A DNA stretch of 64,000 bases from contig CM049314.1 in assembly GCA_026874595.1 (NCBI GenBank), positions 58,330,300 through 58,394,299 on the forward strand, given 5' to 3'. Position numbers and translations under genes: made by a program. The DNA comes from Sipunculus nudus (Eukaryota > Annelida > Sipuncula > Golfingiida > Sipunculidae). Under the pieces are notes generated by a model, which saw nothing but the letters and a program-made list of their open reading frames with translations, did no database searches and had not been told where the DNA came from. Positions 1-11,000 of the stretch are shown here, one piece after another; within the stretch, counting starts at the first letter, position 1; each line of letters opens with the position of its first letter.

Positions 1-59
1 TAGCCAGGGGAGTGCCGCAGGGGCTATGCCCCCCACCCCAACACACACCTTCAATCCGA

Positions 60-345
60 ATTTTTACAGACAGTAGCAGCAGAGTCAGCACTGTCATCAC
101 GTTCATTCCAAAAAATGCCCCATTCTGGCTTGCCATAGTGAACATAATAAGCCATTGAAGGGTTTATTGAGACTTATACTGTACCAGGGGCCATCTTAAC
201 TTTGTAGATTTCAAAGGGAATGTGGACCCCTGACAACCACCCACGTTCATTCACGGTTTCCTGTGGCAACGCACTTCCTACCAAGTACTTCGACGACCTT
301 CAACAATATGGTGAACCGTAGACCTATAAGTGAAACTTATATACT
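60..345. repeat. Duplicated 5' flank of the HNMT-SLCO unit, ACGTTC-rich
   Basis: Non-coding sequence that recurs, diverged, at about 33,060-33,370. Both copies share the stretch beginning GGTTTCCTGTGGCAACG and ending GGTGAACCGTAGAC. The text is rich in ACGTTC/CACGT words and resembles parts of the TIR element at 46338-46926, so part of it may be an old copy of that family. The paralogous match marks the left end of the duplicated unit. Confidence 0.5.
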
Positions 346-418
346 TTAGCAGCATCATCTATATTATGTAGTTTTTTGTTATTGCTTGTAGAATATTTTG
401 GGCGCCTCAACTTGGAAA

Positions 419-599
419 ATGGATATGTCCATACATTACGTAAAATGCCTCGAGGCATACATCAGGAATAGCACTTATGTGGAGGAAAGTGTGATGTGGA
501 TTAGACAAAGAATACCGACAATTGTGAAGAACATCATAGGTGCGGCAGCCACCGCGGAAGGAGAAAGACTTCGAATCTTATCGATTGGGCCAGGCGAAG
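419..599 (+). CDS. HNMT: HNMT-like copy 1, exon 1
   Basis: Encodes about 60 residues from MDMSIHY to GPGE, including the glycine-rich SAM-binding motif I. Ends in phase 1 at GCGAAG. The next bases are CTTTGTGAGG, where copy 2 has GTTTGTGAGG, so the canonical GT donor is lost. The next GT (603) would throw the frame into a TGA in exon 2. Confidence 0.8.
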
Positions 600-2152
600 C
601 TTTGTGAGGTTTCATTTATTTCATAAATGATTATTTACAAATTTATATAATTAAATGGTCTTTTCCAGTGCTCCTTTAAAAAACTTTGGAAAGTGTGTCA
701 TTTGTTGTGACAAGCATTTGCCTCAAGTATATTTTGATAATTTACCAGTCACGTACGTGTTTTTGTAGTGAACAACTAGCACGATTTGTAATTATGTTCA
801 TTTGAAATACGAATACCATGCCAGATTCCAATCAGGATACCACGTCAACTCTATCCGATCCAGCTGACATATCAGCCGACATATATAAATGATCATTATG
901 GTGAGATAATTTTAGGTTTAATTACTCCTCAGCTGATAAATGCCCAAAACTGAAGAAATATTATCAAGTAGAGACTAACCCAAATGTTTATTATTCATGT
1001 TTAGACCGTTATTAAATATAGTATTATATTGCTTTCTCTTATGACGACCATGTATCTTAACTCTCCACCTAATGAAACATATTCTGACAGAAAAATATCG
1101 CCAATATCTGCCTTCAAGGAGGGCCAGATACCGCCATCTTAGATGAGATCACAAAGTTTAAGGCACCGCTCCATTATACTGCAGTAGCTCCTAATGCTGA
1201 CCTTATGAAGAAGTTTCGAATGAACGTGGTTCGGGACTCCAAATATGCGGAGGTAGAATTCGAACTCCGAGAAATGAAAGCTGACGAATTCCTGTCCAAA
1301 GAAGCCACGAAGCAGAGATACCACTTGGTAGTCATAGTACATAGCTCGTATTATTTCTTCGGGCGAGTGCGAGAGGTTTTTGAAGATTTCTATAAATTGA
1401 CAGAGATGAATGGGTGCATAGTGGCCCTTACCATGGAAAAAGGTACCAATTTCAAACATTTGATTCTACAATGGGTATCTACATTAAATCATTGATACTT
1501 TTAGGTTTTCATAACAAATCCATCTCATTGATGTACTGATGAATCCAATGTTCGATTGATCTAAAAAAAAACATCTTTTTTTCCTATTTTAATTATCATA
1601 GTGCATTATAATAAATGTGGTGAGACATAGCCCATAATTATAATTTTCTAAATTGGGATGACAAAACAGTCTATCCTCTTTTGTATGATTTTTTTAGACA
1701 GACTTCATAAAAAATACGAAGGGAAGCTCTCGGCGGCTAACAAAGTATATTCACAGGACATTGATGTTGCACTGGGGAGTGCAAACATTCTCTTCCAACG
1801 AAGCAAATGCCAATTCACTTTGGACATAGGTAAGAATTATTACTGAATACTGTTTGTTCATGTACATTATGATTTATTTTGTCTAAATCCACTTTCACAT
1901 TATTGATAAATTAAAAAAAAGTTTTTAGCATCAACGAAAAAATCCCGTGTAATTTCAGGACCAATATTTGACCGCAGTGCGGAAGGAAATTTTTTACTCG
2001 ACTTTATCACTTATACGCTTCATTTTCGTGAGGCATCAGAACCTGATTTTGTGAAGGAGGTCTTGGGAGAGCTTAAAAACGCGGCTGTCGAAGAAGGCAA
2101 TCAGCATTTTCGTCGATACGTTACAGGCATACATATTATCAAGAAAAAGTAA
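419..2152 (+). CDS. HNMT: Histamine N-methyltransferase-like gene, copy 1 (four exons)
   Basis: Predicted SAM-dependent small-molecule methyltransferase of the histamine N-methyltransferase family, a cytosolic enzyme family that transfers methyl groups to imidazole or related amines. Exons 419-599, 1143-1442, 1698-1829 and 1959-2152 join in phase 1 each time, giving 807 nt (268 aa; family about 290). Exon 1 carries the N-terminal helices and SAM motif I (LRILSIGPGE). Exon 2 carries the rest of the Rossmann core, ending ALTMEKG. Exons 3-4 carry the C-terminal lid (KKYEG ... GNFLLDFITY). Start chosen at ATG 419, conserved in copy 2; an in-frame TTG lies upstream. Oddity: the exon 1 donor expected as G|GTTTGT reads G|CTTTGT, so normal splicing is doubtful and the gene may be dying. 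Substrate is unknown; family assignment is firm, histamine specificity is not. Confidence 0.82.
1143..1442 (+). CDS. HNMT: HNMT-like copy 1, exon 2
   Basis: 300 nt, acceptor CCATCTTAG, donor AAAAAG|GTACCA. Encodes the core from DEITKFKAP through YYFFGRVREVFEDF to CIVALTMEKG, matching the family segment with the substrate-side loop and strands 4-5. Open throughout, whereas the copy 2 equivalent has a deletion and a stop. Confidence 0.82.
1698..1829 (+). CDS. HNMT: HNMT-like copy 1, exon 3
   Basis: 132 nt, acceptor TTTTTTTAG, donor ATAG|GTAAGA. Encodes DRLHKKYEGK ... QFTLDIG, matching the family's W-KKYG segment and following helices. Confidence 0.8.
   Translation, partial: TDFIKNTKGSSRRLTKYIHRTLMLHWGVQTFSSNEANANSLWT
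1959..2152 (+). CDS. HNMT: HNMT-like copy 1, exon 4 (terminal)
   Basis: 194 nt, acceptor AATTTCAG, ends in TAA at 2150-2152. Encodes GPIFDRSAEGNFLLDFITY to GIHIIKKK, matching the conserved C-terminal part with the GN-LLDF motif. Copy 2 keeps only the first ~40 nt. Confidence 0.8.
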
Positions 2153-3568
2153 AGTACGATCAAGAGACGTTGTTTGCAACTAATTGGTTGTGACAAATAT
2201 TTGTATTTCTATAAACTTTTTAAACAACATATGGAAATATATGGGAATCTGAGAAGCACTATAAAGGTTAATGTTTTACCTGTAGATATCATTCAGTATT
2301 ATTTGATATATTAAAAAAAATATTGGTCACTAAATGTTAACAAAAAAAGTAAAATGATTAGCTACTCGTGTAAAGTACTTAAATGCGTTTATTTAATCAA
2401 TTAATTTGACTTTACTATAAACTTTAACTTTACTATATCTGCATATTTTTATAGTCTACTTGCTAACTTCAGTCTTGAAGAAGTGCGGTTTCCGTCCGCA
2501 CTGTAGTTCGCTTTACAAAAGCCGAAATCGGTTTATTCAATAAAGCACTTGATTCTTAATCCAATTTATTATGCTGTCAGTCTAACAAATCGCGGGAAGA
2601 ATTGTGTTAAATGGTAGCCTGACTTGAGTGTACACAGAAGGGACCGGTTTAGTGTAATCCAAAGTAATGTAAACCAAACTACCTTTGACCACTTTTGACC
2701 TGTAGACTACAGTAACCGAACTGATAAGGCTACGTGGCCGAGTGCGACAGCGCGAACTGATTCACGACCCGGATTATCTGCCACTGCTGATGAAGATATG
2801 TTGTGTCTTCTTGGAACCGGAGATAAGGATTTAATTAGATCATATTGTGTCATGATATATGTATGACTAGTAAATAATATAAAAAATACGTACGTGTCTT
2901 TATATTCAGGGACATATCTTATGGTATTTGTTTTATTGGAATTTTGCAATCATACCACTTATGTTAACGTTTATTTGGAGTCCACAGGGACAACTTTCCA
3001 TTGATTATTATGCGGGCCAGATGATATTGATGTTCTTGAACAGAGACTTCTTGCCGTTTTATATCAACGGAATGTCGGTACTGGTTATACCGGGACATTT
3101 CTGCCATATGCATCGTTATTGAGCGTCGTAGCAAAGGAATGTTATTAGGCCAAAAACATTATGGTTCTCAGGCATCGCCCGCGTCAATGTTAACCCCCCC
3201 CCCCCCGCATGAAACATTTTGATTTTGATTTTCATCTTTCATGAAGATAAAATAATACAATTCTAATGAGATTTCCTTTGTTATATAGTGCTTTTACCTG
3301 TTTAGCTAAATATTTCTGTTATTATCATGTTTTTCCCTAATCATATGATATTTTTTATCGAAACATAAAAAAAAGGTAAAAAGAAATGGCCCAGAAATAT
3401 TAATAACGGTTATCTCAGATAGACTCAGTATCTATAAATGAATGTGTACTTAATTATGACAAAGGTAAAATGAGCACGCATATGCCAATACAAGCGAGTG
3501 ATAGGCAATTAAACAAGTGACACGGAGGGCAATATCCATAAGCCTGGACATGAGATCATGTGGATCTT
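2153..3568. other. Intergenic; possible polyadenylation site and retroelement-tail-like hairpins
   Basis: No gene seen. An AATAAA lies at 2539-2544, about 390 nt past the HNMT stop. Just before it are two small inverted repeats, AGTGCGG/CCGCACT around 2482-2500 and CCGA-AA-TCGG near 2522-2531; such paired hairpins before AATAAA occur at tails of some retroelements. A C homopolymer lies at 3193-3206. Otherwise nothing recognisable. Confidence 0.35.
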
Positions 3569-4329
3569 GTAACGAACCTAATATAAACAGATCACGTATG
3601 CGTGATGAACACAAATTTTGTAATGGAGATTTAAAAACAATCAGATTCTGTAACACTAGGCAGCGTGAAATGTCTAGGGGAATGAATAAAGTAGTCAGTG
3701 TTTTTTTGTTAACAAATACCCATAATTTATTCTTAAAACAACCCTAACATTACAATACACTAAATCAATGCAATTATACAGTAAAACAAGGGTATAACAA
3801 CAAATGAATATAATCACACAGTAAAATACACAAAGTGCACAGTACCTGGATACCACCACCGTCACAACGATAAATTCTTTAAATGTATACTCTCGGAGAA
3901 TGACAGTCCAGTGTAAATCTCCTGTTACAATCCAAAAAGTCCAAAAGAAAATCTGTAATTGCCGCACTCGTCGGATAAGTTCCCAGAAACTTACACACGC
4001 TTCTGCGTCCGCTAGACATCTTCTCTGCTGCTCTCTCGGCTCTAAAACACAGCCCCTTTTATACATTCTTCACCCAAAGCCGAGAATTTTCCACTTCTCG
4101 AACAGTCTAAAAGATCTTACACAACACAGTAAACACGCGTTACAGGAATCATCTGGAAGAACATCGCTATGTGTATCTCTACATACCAGGGTCATCACGT
4201 GACCTTGGCAAGGCGTGAAAGCCCCTAGCTAGCATGACAACGAGAGTTCAACCAGTACGGATTAAACATAAAGTGCAACAACAACACGAGTTACGCCCGT
4301 GTCACACGATAAAAGGAGCACCTGTAACA
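3569..4329 (-). mobile_element. Solo LTR-like element (about 761 bp)
   Basis: Read on the minus strand it runs TGTTACAGGTGC ... GTTCGTTACA, a TGTTAC/GTAACA-bounded unit flanked by ATCT on both sides (probable 4-bp target duplication). Its interior shares GGGGAATGAATAAAG and CTAACATTACAATACA with the repeats at 20910-21755 and 33675-34385. Its first part shares TACTGGTTGAA with the terminal repeat at 38236. No second LTR or internal coding region is adjacent, so a solo LTR is the simplest reading. Open frames inside it are not supported as genes. Confidence 0.62.
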
Positions 4330-5937
4330 ATCTATTTCACAATATGGAGGTAAACATTGGGCTTAGGGGCTCTACGTGCAAGACTGGCAAGATTACAAGT
4401 ATCCATGATACTAGTTATGACTATACGTTTACAACTGGTTAAAATAGCGAGAAGCTCTAAACTTAAAGCTTATAGATTATATAGGCCCCCTTGCCCCTAT
4501 TAAAAATATAGACAGAGTTTTTTTTATGAACCCAATGGATATTATTTGCTTATATAAGTTTCTAACGATATAAGTCTCTAAGTCCAATGATTACAAGTTG
4601 GGCCTTGTAGTACATCCAAGTTTCAAAAACTGACACAATTGTTGTAATTTGTCAGTTTAAACAATTACAGGTTAAATTTGTGAACAAAACAAAAGAAATG
4701 CCAGATGGTGTTATCAGTTCTCATTAATGATAAAGTAACCAAAATCTATAGGCATACCAGATTGAAGCCTCATAGATGAATCTTGAGCCAAGAAAATGCC
4801 ATAATTCCTCTCATTTCAAGATCTTAAATTACAAATAAAAATATATTTGACAAAACGTTAAATACAAAAATAATAATAATAAAAATTATAATGAATAAAA
4901 AACAAAAACAAATGCATCATCTCAAAAGATGTGAGAAATCCTAAATTTCCTCCAATTTTACCTTGAAAATCAAATTCAAGATCACCAGTATTCGAAAAAA
5001 ACTGTATGTTCCCTTATTGGGCAAAGACGCAATACTTCAAGAGTGATTGCGTCTCAAGAAATGCTTAAGACGATTTATTATTTGGCTGATTTTACCCTGA
5101 AAAGTTCAGACCAAAGTCTCTAGCTTTCGAAGTGATCTGAGAATTTTGTCTACAACTTTGAGGACAAAAAATGCTAGACAACAAAAGTTATCGAATTCAC
5201 ACAGAAGTTACTAATTTTTGTTTATTAGACCTTGTAGGTATTAGTCACTATTTTATGACCTTTTCATAGCTTTGTTGAAAAAACTTTGCGGCAAACTCAG
5301 AAGCGGATCCCCCTTTTCATCCGGAGCATCCTTTTTTTAAGGGCCTGGACCTCCCCCCCTTTTCCGGACCTAATGTTCTTTTATTAAGATTTTATATTAC
5401 ACCTCCTGGCCTGGACCCCCCCCCACCCCTTTTTTTTCCTAAATCCTGGATCCGCCCCTGAAATTCAAGGGGACAATTTTCAGTACTTAACAAGCAGTGT
5501 GGGTCACATTTATTCTAGATTTACCTGGACCTTGTAGATCAAGGACTAGGTCTAACGTTTTCTAACTCTGCGGAGGGAACAACTGGTGTCCCTAATTTGA
5601 AGAAAATAAATGAAGTTCAACAAAAGTTATAGGGGTCATAATAATTTCCACAATCAAAAGATCTGACCTACAAAATCAAGGTTAAGGTCACCAGTTTACA
5701 AACTATCCTGGGATCATGGAGGAAATGACAGCAGTGTAACATTTGAAGAAACATTCTCCAGTACAGAAATACTTTGGTCACAATAATCATAGTCTAATAC
5801 CCGTTTTGAGGTCACCATTTTTAAATCCGTCTGAGAATTTAATGAAAACAATTTGTGTATTATACCTAAGGGGAGAATGTGTAATTCATACGTTTAATAA
5901 AATTCAAAGTCGAGGGAAGCAGTTTTAAGTCGTCCGA
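4330..5937. other. Intergenic, diverged non-coding repeats; 5529-5937 is duplicated at 40328-40735
   Basis: AT-rich, no supported gene. From about 4920 the text carries loosely periodic words (CAAGGTCACCAG, GATCTGACCTACAAAATC, ACAAAAGTTAT). The stretch from GGACCTTGTAGATCAAGG onward reappears at 40328, joined there directly to a truncated methyltransferase exon. A C-rich insert with ends resembling CGGATCC/GGATCCGCCCCTG lies at about 5285-5462. Confidence 0.5.
5285..5462. repeat. Short TIR-like C-rich element
   Basis: Begins near AGAAGCGGATCC and ends CTGGATCCGCCCCTG, so the ends are roughly inverted copies. The interior is C/T-homopolymer rich with repeated GGCCTGGACC. Similar CAGGGGC-ended pieces occur at 14777-15060 and 33372-33480. 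Confidence 0.35.
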
Positions 5938-7571
5938 CATTTTGATAGAAACAATGTGCGTTTTGGGGGCAATATCAGGGCAACTAATGTGGATGCATAC
6001 TTGTTCGCGAGGGATTCAAATTCGCGATATTCGCAAAAAAGGGAAATTATCTTTCGTTGTATTCGATGTCACTTGGGTGCCCGTCCAATTGGTATTATTT
6101 TGCTCAAATATTAATTAATATTATCAATTAATGGATATTATAATGGATATACTATGTGAAAGTTATTGTATGAGGGATCGCGAAAAAGAAACCGTCGCGA
6201 AACAATGAAAATTTGAGAATCGCGAAATGTTATCCTCGCTAATATGAAGCCCACTACTGTAGGTTCACTACAAAGGTTACCATGTTCATCAGATATCTTA
6301 TAGATTGACGTCGACGACAGAATACAATACGTCTTCCCCGGAGACCGGACAATAATATACAAACTAGATTTCAGAGCACCGGATGAAACTACAACTTATA
6401 TGATCGCCGATATGACTGTGGTCAGTTGATAGTTCTAAAAACAGAGGAAACAACTAATAAACCAGTCATGTTAAAAAAAAACATGGAGTTTCAGCACACC
6501 ATATGAAAACAGCTGAACCTGAACTCTAGATCTCCTTTCGTTGAGTCTTGTGCTTAAACCACAGAAGCCGGTACCAATGCTACCCTTCCTTTCTGAAGGA
6601 ACGATCTTTCTATTGGAAGATCCCACGGGTGTCTTCGAATATTACTTTTACCTTGTCTGTTAGGTTGGCCTTCTCAATGATGGAGCACATCTGGAGTCAG
6701 TACTCATTGGCAACTTTCCTAGCTGAACATTGGCCTTTCCCTTGTCTTTTGATTGCCGGTTCTTGGAGCAGGAATCTAGGTTCCTTTTCGGGAGTGTCCA
6801 CTTGTTTTGTAGCTTTACTCTGTTTCAACCGATTGGCCTGGATTTGGACCTGTCCTCTAACTTTTATTGTGTAAAATCACTCAAAAGATAGTTTTATAAA
6901 TTTTAAATTCTTATGTTTTCTATTTGTGTCGTCGATTGCGGTGTGATTCCTAATGATAAGGACCATTGCAAATGATCCACGAAATTCCCGGACAAAATAT
7001 AAAAAAAAGAACCGTGAAATTGTTTAAAACGGGATTTTCTACAACCACATTTTGCCGACAGTAGAGAATTTATGTACGTCTGTGTGTTGTTTGCCATTTT
7101 ATTTAGATCCCCTGAATAGTAGGATAAAACTTATCAAGGGCACCATGGTCACTTGAGCGAAGGAACGTCAAGTGTCCATCTAACTACGGAACCAAGAAAG
7201 TATGTTTATAATAAAACTCTTGATATAATATTACATCAGTAATTTATATAATTCGCAAACTAGCTAGATGGTTAACCATTACTTGTATTTAGTATACCAT
7301 ATTTCTTTGGTCAGACGACGGACCTTAAATAGTCGCCTGCCTTATTATTCGCCGGGGGAAAACAATGTTTCAGAAAAATTAACACTTGGACGTCTGATCA
7401 AGAAAATAAATCATTTTGTTTGGTGTTTTGTAAAGTATATAAAGTGCCTTTAGCTGTCGAAAGGCATACTATCAAACAATACTTTAAGACTCAAGCTACC
7501 AGTTAATAACTAAACAGCACTACCCACTGAAGCTCCAACGTGAAGATGAACAAATAATTTGAAAATTATTT

Positions 7572-7577
7572 TTTATT
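7572..7577 (-). promoter_or_regulatory. Candidate polyadenylation signal of SLCO copy A
   Basis: AATAAA on the minus strand (CAAATAAAAAAT context), about 150 nt past the SLCO stop codon. The same hexamer is at matching positions in copies B (31223-31228) and C (42405-42410). Confidence 0.5.
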
Positions 7578-7598
7578 TGTTTCGAATAATTTCACATA

Positions 7599-7634
7599 TT
7601 TGATATATGATATATATGATATATCTGATATATA
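7599..7634. repeat. GATATAT-type microsatellite
   Basis: Imperfect repeats of GATATAT in the SLCO copy A 3' flank. Shorter versions occur in the flanks of copies B (about 31,170-31,206) and C (about 42,430-42,460). Confidence 0.7.
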
Positions 7635-7729
7635 GAAAACAAATACTTGACATCAGTATGTAGTTTTTTTTGGTAAAGGTGGGCAAAGGAATAAAAGTGT
7701 GCCTTGACTATTAAGTAAAAGTAAACATA

Positions 7730-8094
7730 TTAAAACTTGGTCGTTTCTGAAATTGTAGAAACTGAGCCTCCCGGGTCAGTGTATGATGCATTAACATTAA
7801 CTTCGTTGTCATGGTGATATGTCATTTCATTTGTAGTCAGATCTGTCTTATTTTTATTCACTTGCATTTCTAATGAATGTTTATCATTGTCTGGAGGTGG
7901 GCGATAAAAGACGTAGGCTAGACCGAAGAATACCCCGCTAAGGACCTTTATGACCATGGCTAAAATTCCGCCGTAAATCCTCATGTTGTCTGTGCTGTAT
8001 ACCCAGCATGATCCACGGGTGCCGCATGACTCCTGCCAGACCACACAAGCCAAATCAAAGATGGCGCCGAAGAGGATTGGTCCAGGCACAGTTC
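7730..8094 (-). CDS. SLCO: SLCO copy A, exon 11 (terminal)
   Basis: Residues 572-692: PGPILFGAIFDLACVVW, cysteine pair region ESCGTRGSCW, TM12 (MRIYGGILAMVIKVLSG), then a cytosolic tail ending TTKF and TAA at 7730-7732. Acceptor TTACTAG. Confidence 0.92.
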
Positions 8095-11000
8095 CTAGTA
8101 ACAGAAAAAAGTTGAACTAGAAATTTGCACTCAGAGAACACAGATCTCCGCCATGGTAGCTTTTTAACCCTATATGGCATTGTCAGAAATGCAGCATTTT
8201 TCCTTTTAAAAAATGGTGATCGGGATCACCCCCATAATTTAATAATTTGTTTCTTGTGTCATTGCCCAGCAGTCCTGAAAATTTTATCAAAATCCGTTTA
8301 CAACGCCTTGAGTAATGTTGCTAACTGGCAAACAGACAGACCGACAAACAAACTTAGGAAAATATTATTGGATAAAGGTTTTATTGAAAACACCACGGTC
8401 AAAATCACATTTATCATTCCGTTATGTTGACACAAATGTAACATATTTATTCGTACTGAACTTATATGAAACAAATCTAAAATATACTCTACAATTGTAT
8501 ATACTTGTTTAAAATACGTATACTATTTGGTCATGTTTGGAATCAAGCCGTGCTATATTTTAAATATTTTTCTTGTCTCAGGCTGTTCCAGGAATACCTC
8601 GTACATTTAAGCTTTGGAATTTTGTTAATACTGGGTTTGTGTATATAAATGTAAATAACGCGAAATCGGATACAGGCACGGATGTTGTGACTATACACAC
8701 GCGTACTTTGGTATAATTTATGAGTAATTTACCTTTACATGAATAATCCTTTGCTAAGTTTCACCAAATGCCAAATAGAACTTTCTAAACGATATTACAA
8801 ACCTAAAAACCTGGTGAACATCCATTTCAACCCGATCCCGAACGCTCTCTGTGTGTCTGGAACAATCCTGAAACAACAGCCGGCTTTCCCCTATCATTAT
8901 GATGTCTTTGTGTTTAGAGTAAAAATGAACACCATAAGTAAGTAACATTACATTCCTATAAAGTAACTGAAACATACTTCTTGTAGCAACTTACTGTTAG
9001 ACTTTCTATCATTGTATAATGTTATATTTTATTATTTTAAGATTTATCTACGTATCAAATACTTAACCATTAGAAATAGAGTTCACTTTCATTTTTACTA
9101 ATATTAACCATACAACATATTTTGTTACATGTATTCTAAAATGTAAAGGAGAAAAAAATGCCATGTTTCTGCAGTCATATGTCAGGTTCATTTATGAAAG
9201 AATATGGAAAACCAGCACGTTTAAGTAATATACATATATTAAATTATGGAATTCAGTCTCATGTGCAGGATTAAAATGTAAATGGTTGTATATTAGAATC
9301 TGTTAAAGGGGCCTATTCACATATTCGAAGCCTATTAACCAAAGATAATCCCTTGAAACTTCTGTCGAAAAAAGCCAGAAAACGCTGATCCCACTACACA
9401 CAATCTGGTCATTTTGTTTATATCCACATGTTTAGAACGATAAACTATACACATTCAACAAGGACATCTGGCGGCAAGTTTTGTGCAAAGGTGGTTTTGC
9501 TAGTGATATGTTATATTCAACATATAAACAACCAACCACCTTGGATTACCTATATATTTTCCTGTTTGTCAACATCGGTGCATGTGAGGTGTTTACTAAC
9601 AACTTGTTGACAAAGAAGCGCATACATTCGTCACAAAGGCGTAATAAACACGTTTCTTAACAGAAATCACGTGTAGTTCATTAATATGTATACAGAGTAA
9701 GCCAGAAACTATATATATTCAATGTATACATATACAATGTATATGAATAGCGTGGTTTATAATAAGACCACAGGGACCATTACGCAGTTTTACTGTATAC
9801 ATACCCGCCTAGCTTTGCTGCATGAATAGCTTATGTATTACACTGACCTGAGAGTTATTATTGCTGCCGGCACTGGGACCATGAATGTTGTCAGGATGAC
9901 AAAGAAAAACACTGGCATAAAAACATTCAAATTATAACACTCCGGTGCACAGCTCCCCGGGGCTCCATGTCTAACGGAATAATTATGACCGACAGAGGGC
10001 GCTATACATGAACAGTTGCCGTAATTCTGTCAAAGAATAAGATACATTCAATATTGGACAACTCACTCAGCTAACAAAGTAAAAGTAACAAAGGAAATTG
10101 AGTGTATTGCGCAATGTCCGCTAAGTTTATAACTCGAATAAATGATGCTAAGCTTTATTGATTTATGAATGCTAAAATCTGCTTACTCTGATATCTGTTG
10201 ACTATACAAAACAGATTAACAAATGTAAAAAAAAAATCATATTTCACGGTGCAAAGGGTATTCGTTTTGTTTATAACCACGTACTACTAACGTGTGGGGG
10301 CAAGCCAAAATAATCGAAAACATTCAACATCTTGCGGTTAGCCAGAGTTTTAAAGATGGTTTGTTGCAACTAGTCTCCTTAAACATTCTTCACATATGCA
10401 AGCAACAACTTCAGGTACATGGAGTTTCTATGTGGCAATATGGGCGCATGGACCGTGTTTACTTACAGCTTGTTTATACTTCAAGGCCATACATCAGTCA
10501 CAGAGGCATTTAAGAACCTTTTATAGCAAAAATTACCTAGAGTTTACGTATACGGAGCCAAAAATTACATAAATAATACAGATAAGGTTGGCGAATAGCT
10601 GGCTTTATTATTCTGTGTTTATCATTTTTTATTATAAATAATGATGTATGTTTTATTCAGCAACATGGCTCAACCAGTTGCAATGTATATGAGTGATATT
10701 CGTCACGGAGAATCAGTCAGCTAACTTACGTAGATATCTTAGAACACATCGTATAGGAGATAAACCCCCATATATTTATTACTTAATAGTGGAACCTAAA
10801 ATGTGGTACTGAGGGTACTAATTATTTACGTTTATACCTTAATTGTATATAACGGCTATGTACTTAATTCTATCGCAATCTGTTAAAAATTCCTGTATAT
10901 TACTTTTTATTACCTCCAAATGCATCTTTCAGTGGAAAGCTGTGCTGTAGGTTTCTTAATTTCACCGATTTAGCACAATTGCAATGCCCTACATATTTAC

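Larger units (their letters stand above)
5938..7729. repeat. 3' flank of SLCO copy A; block shared with copies B and C
   Basis: Non-coding block seen three times: here, inverted at about 31,000-32,840, and direct at about 40,736-42,552. Shared landmarks include ATTAATTGATAATATTAATTAATA (inverted or direct) near 6110, the ATTGGAAGATCCCACGGGTG region near 6612, and CGATTGCGGTGTGATTCC near 6933. The frames inside are not conserved between copies, so no gene is called. It holds the SLCO copy A 3' UTR at its right end. Confidence 0.65.

Noticed and set aside
2481-2535. Hairpins before AATAAA as a possible structural RNA
   Set aside because: Stems of 4-7 bp only, no paralogue in unit 2 to test conservation; left as a note in the intergenic entry.
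3695-4202. Opposed frames of 100-123 codons
   Set aside because: They lie inside the solo LTR, overlap each other, and are not preserved in the other LTR copies.
6548-6874. 108-codon plus-strand frame in the SLCO 3' flank
   Set aside because: The paralogous flanks (41456-41638 and the inverse at 32,145-32,387) break the frame at different places; no domain seen.
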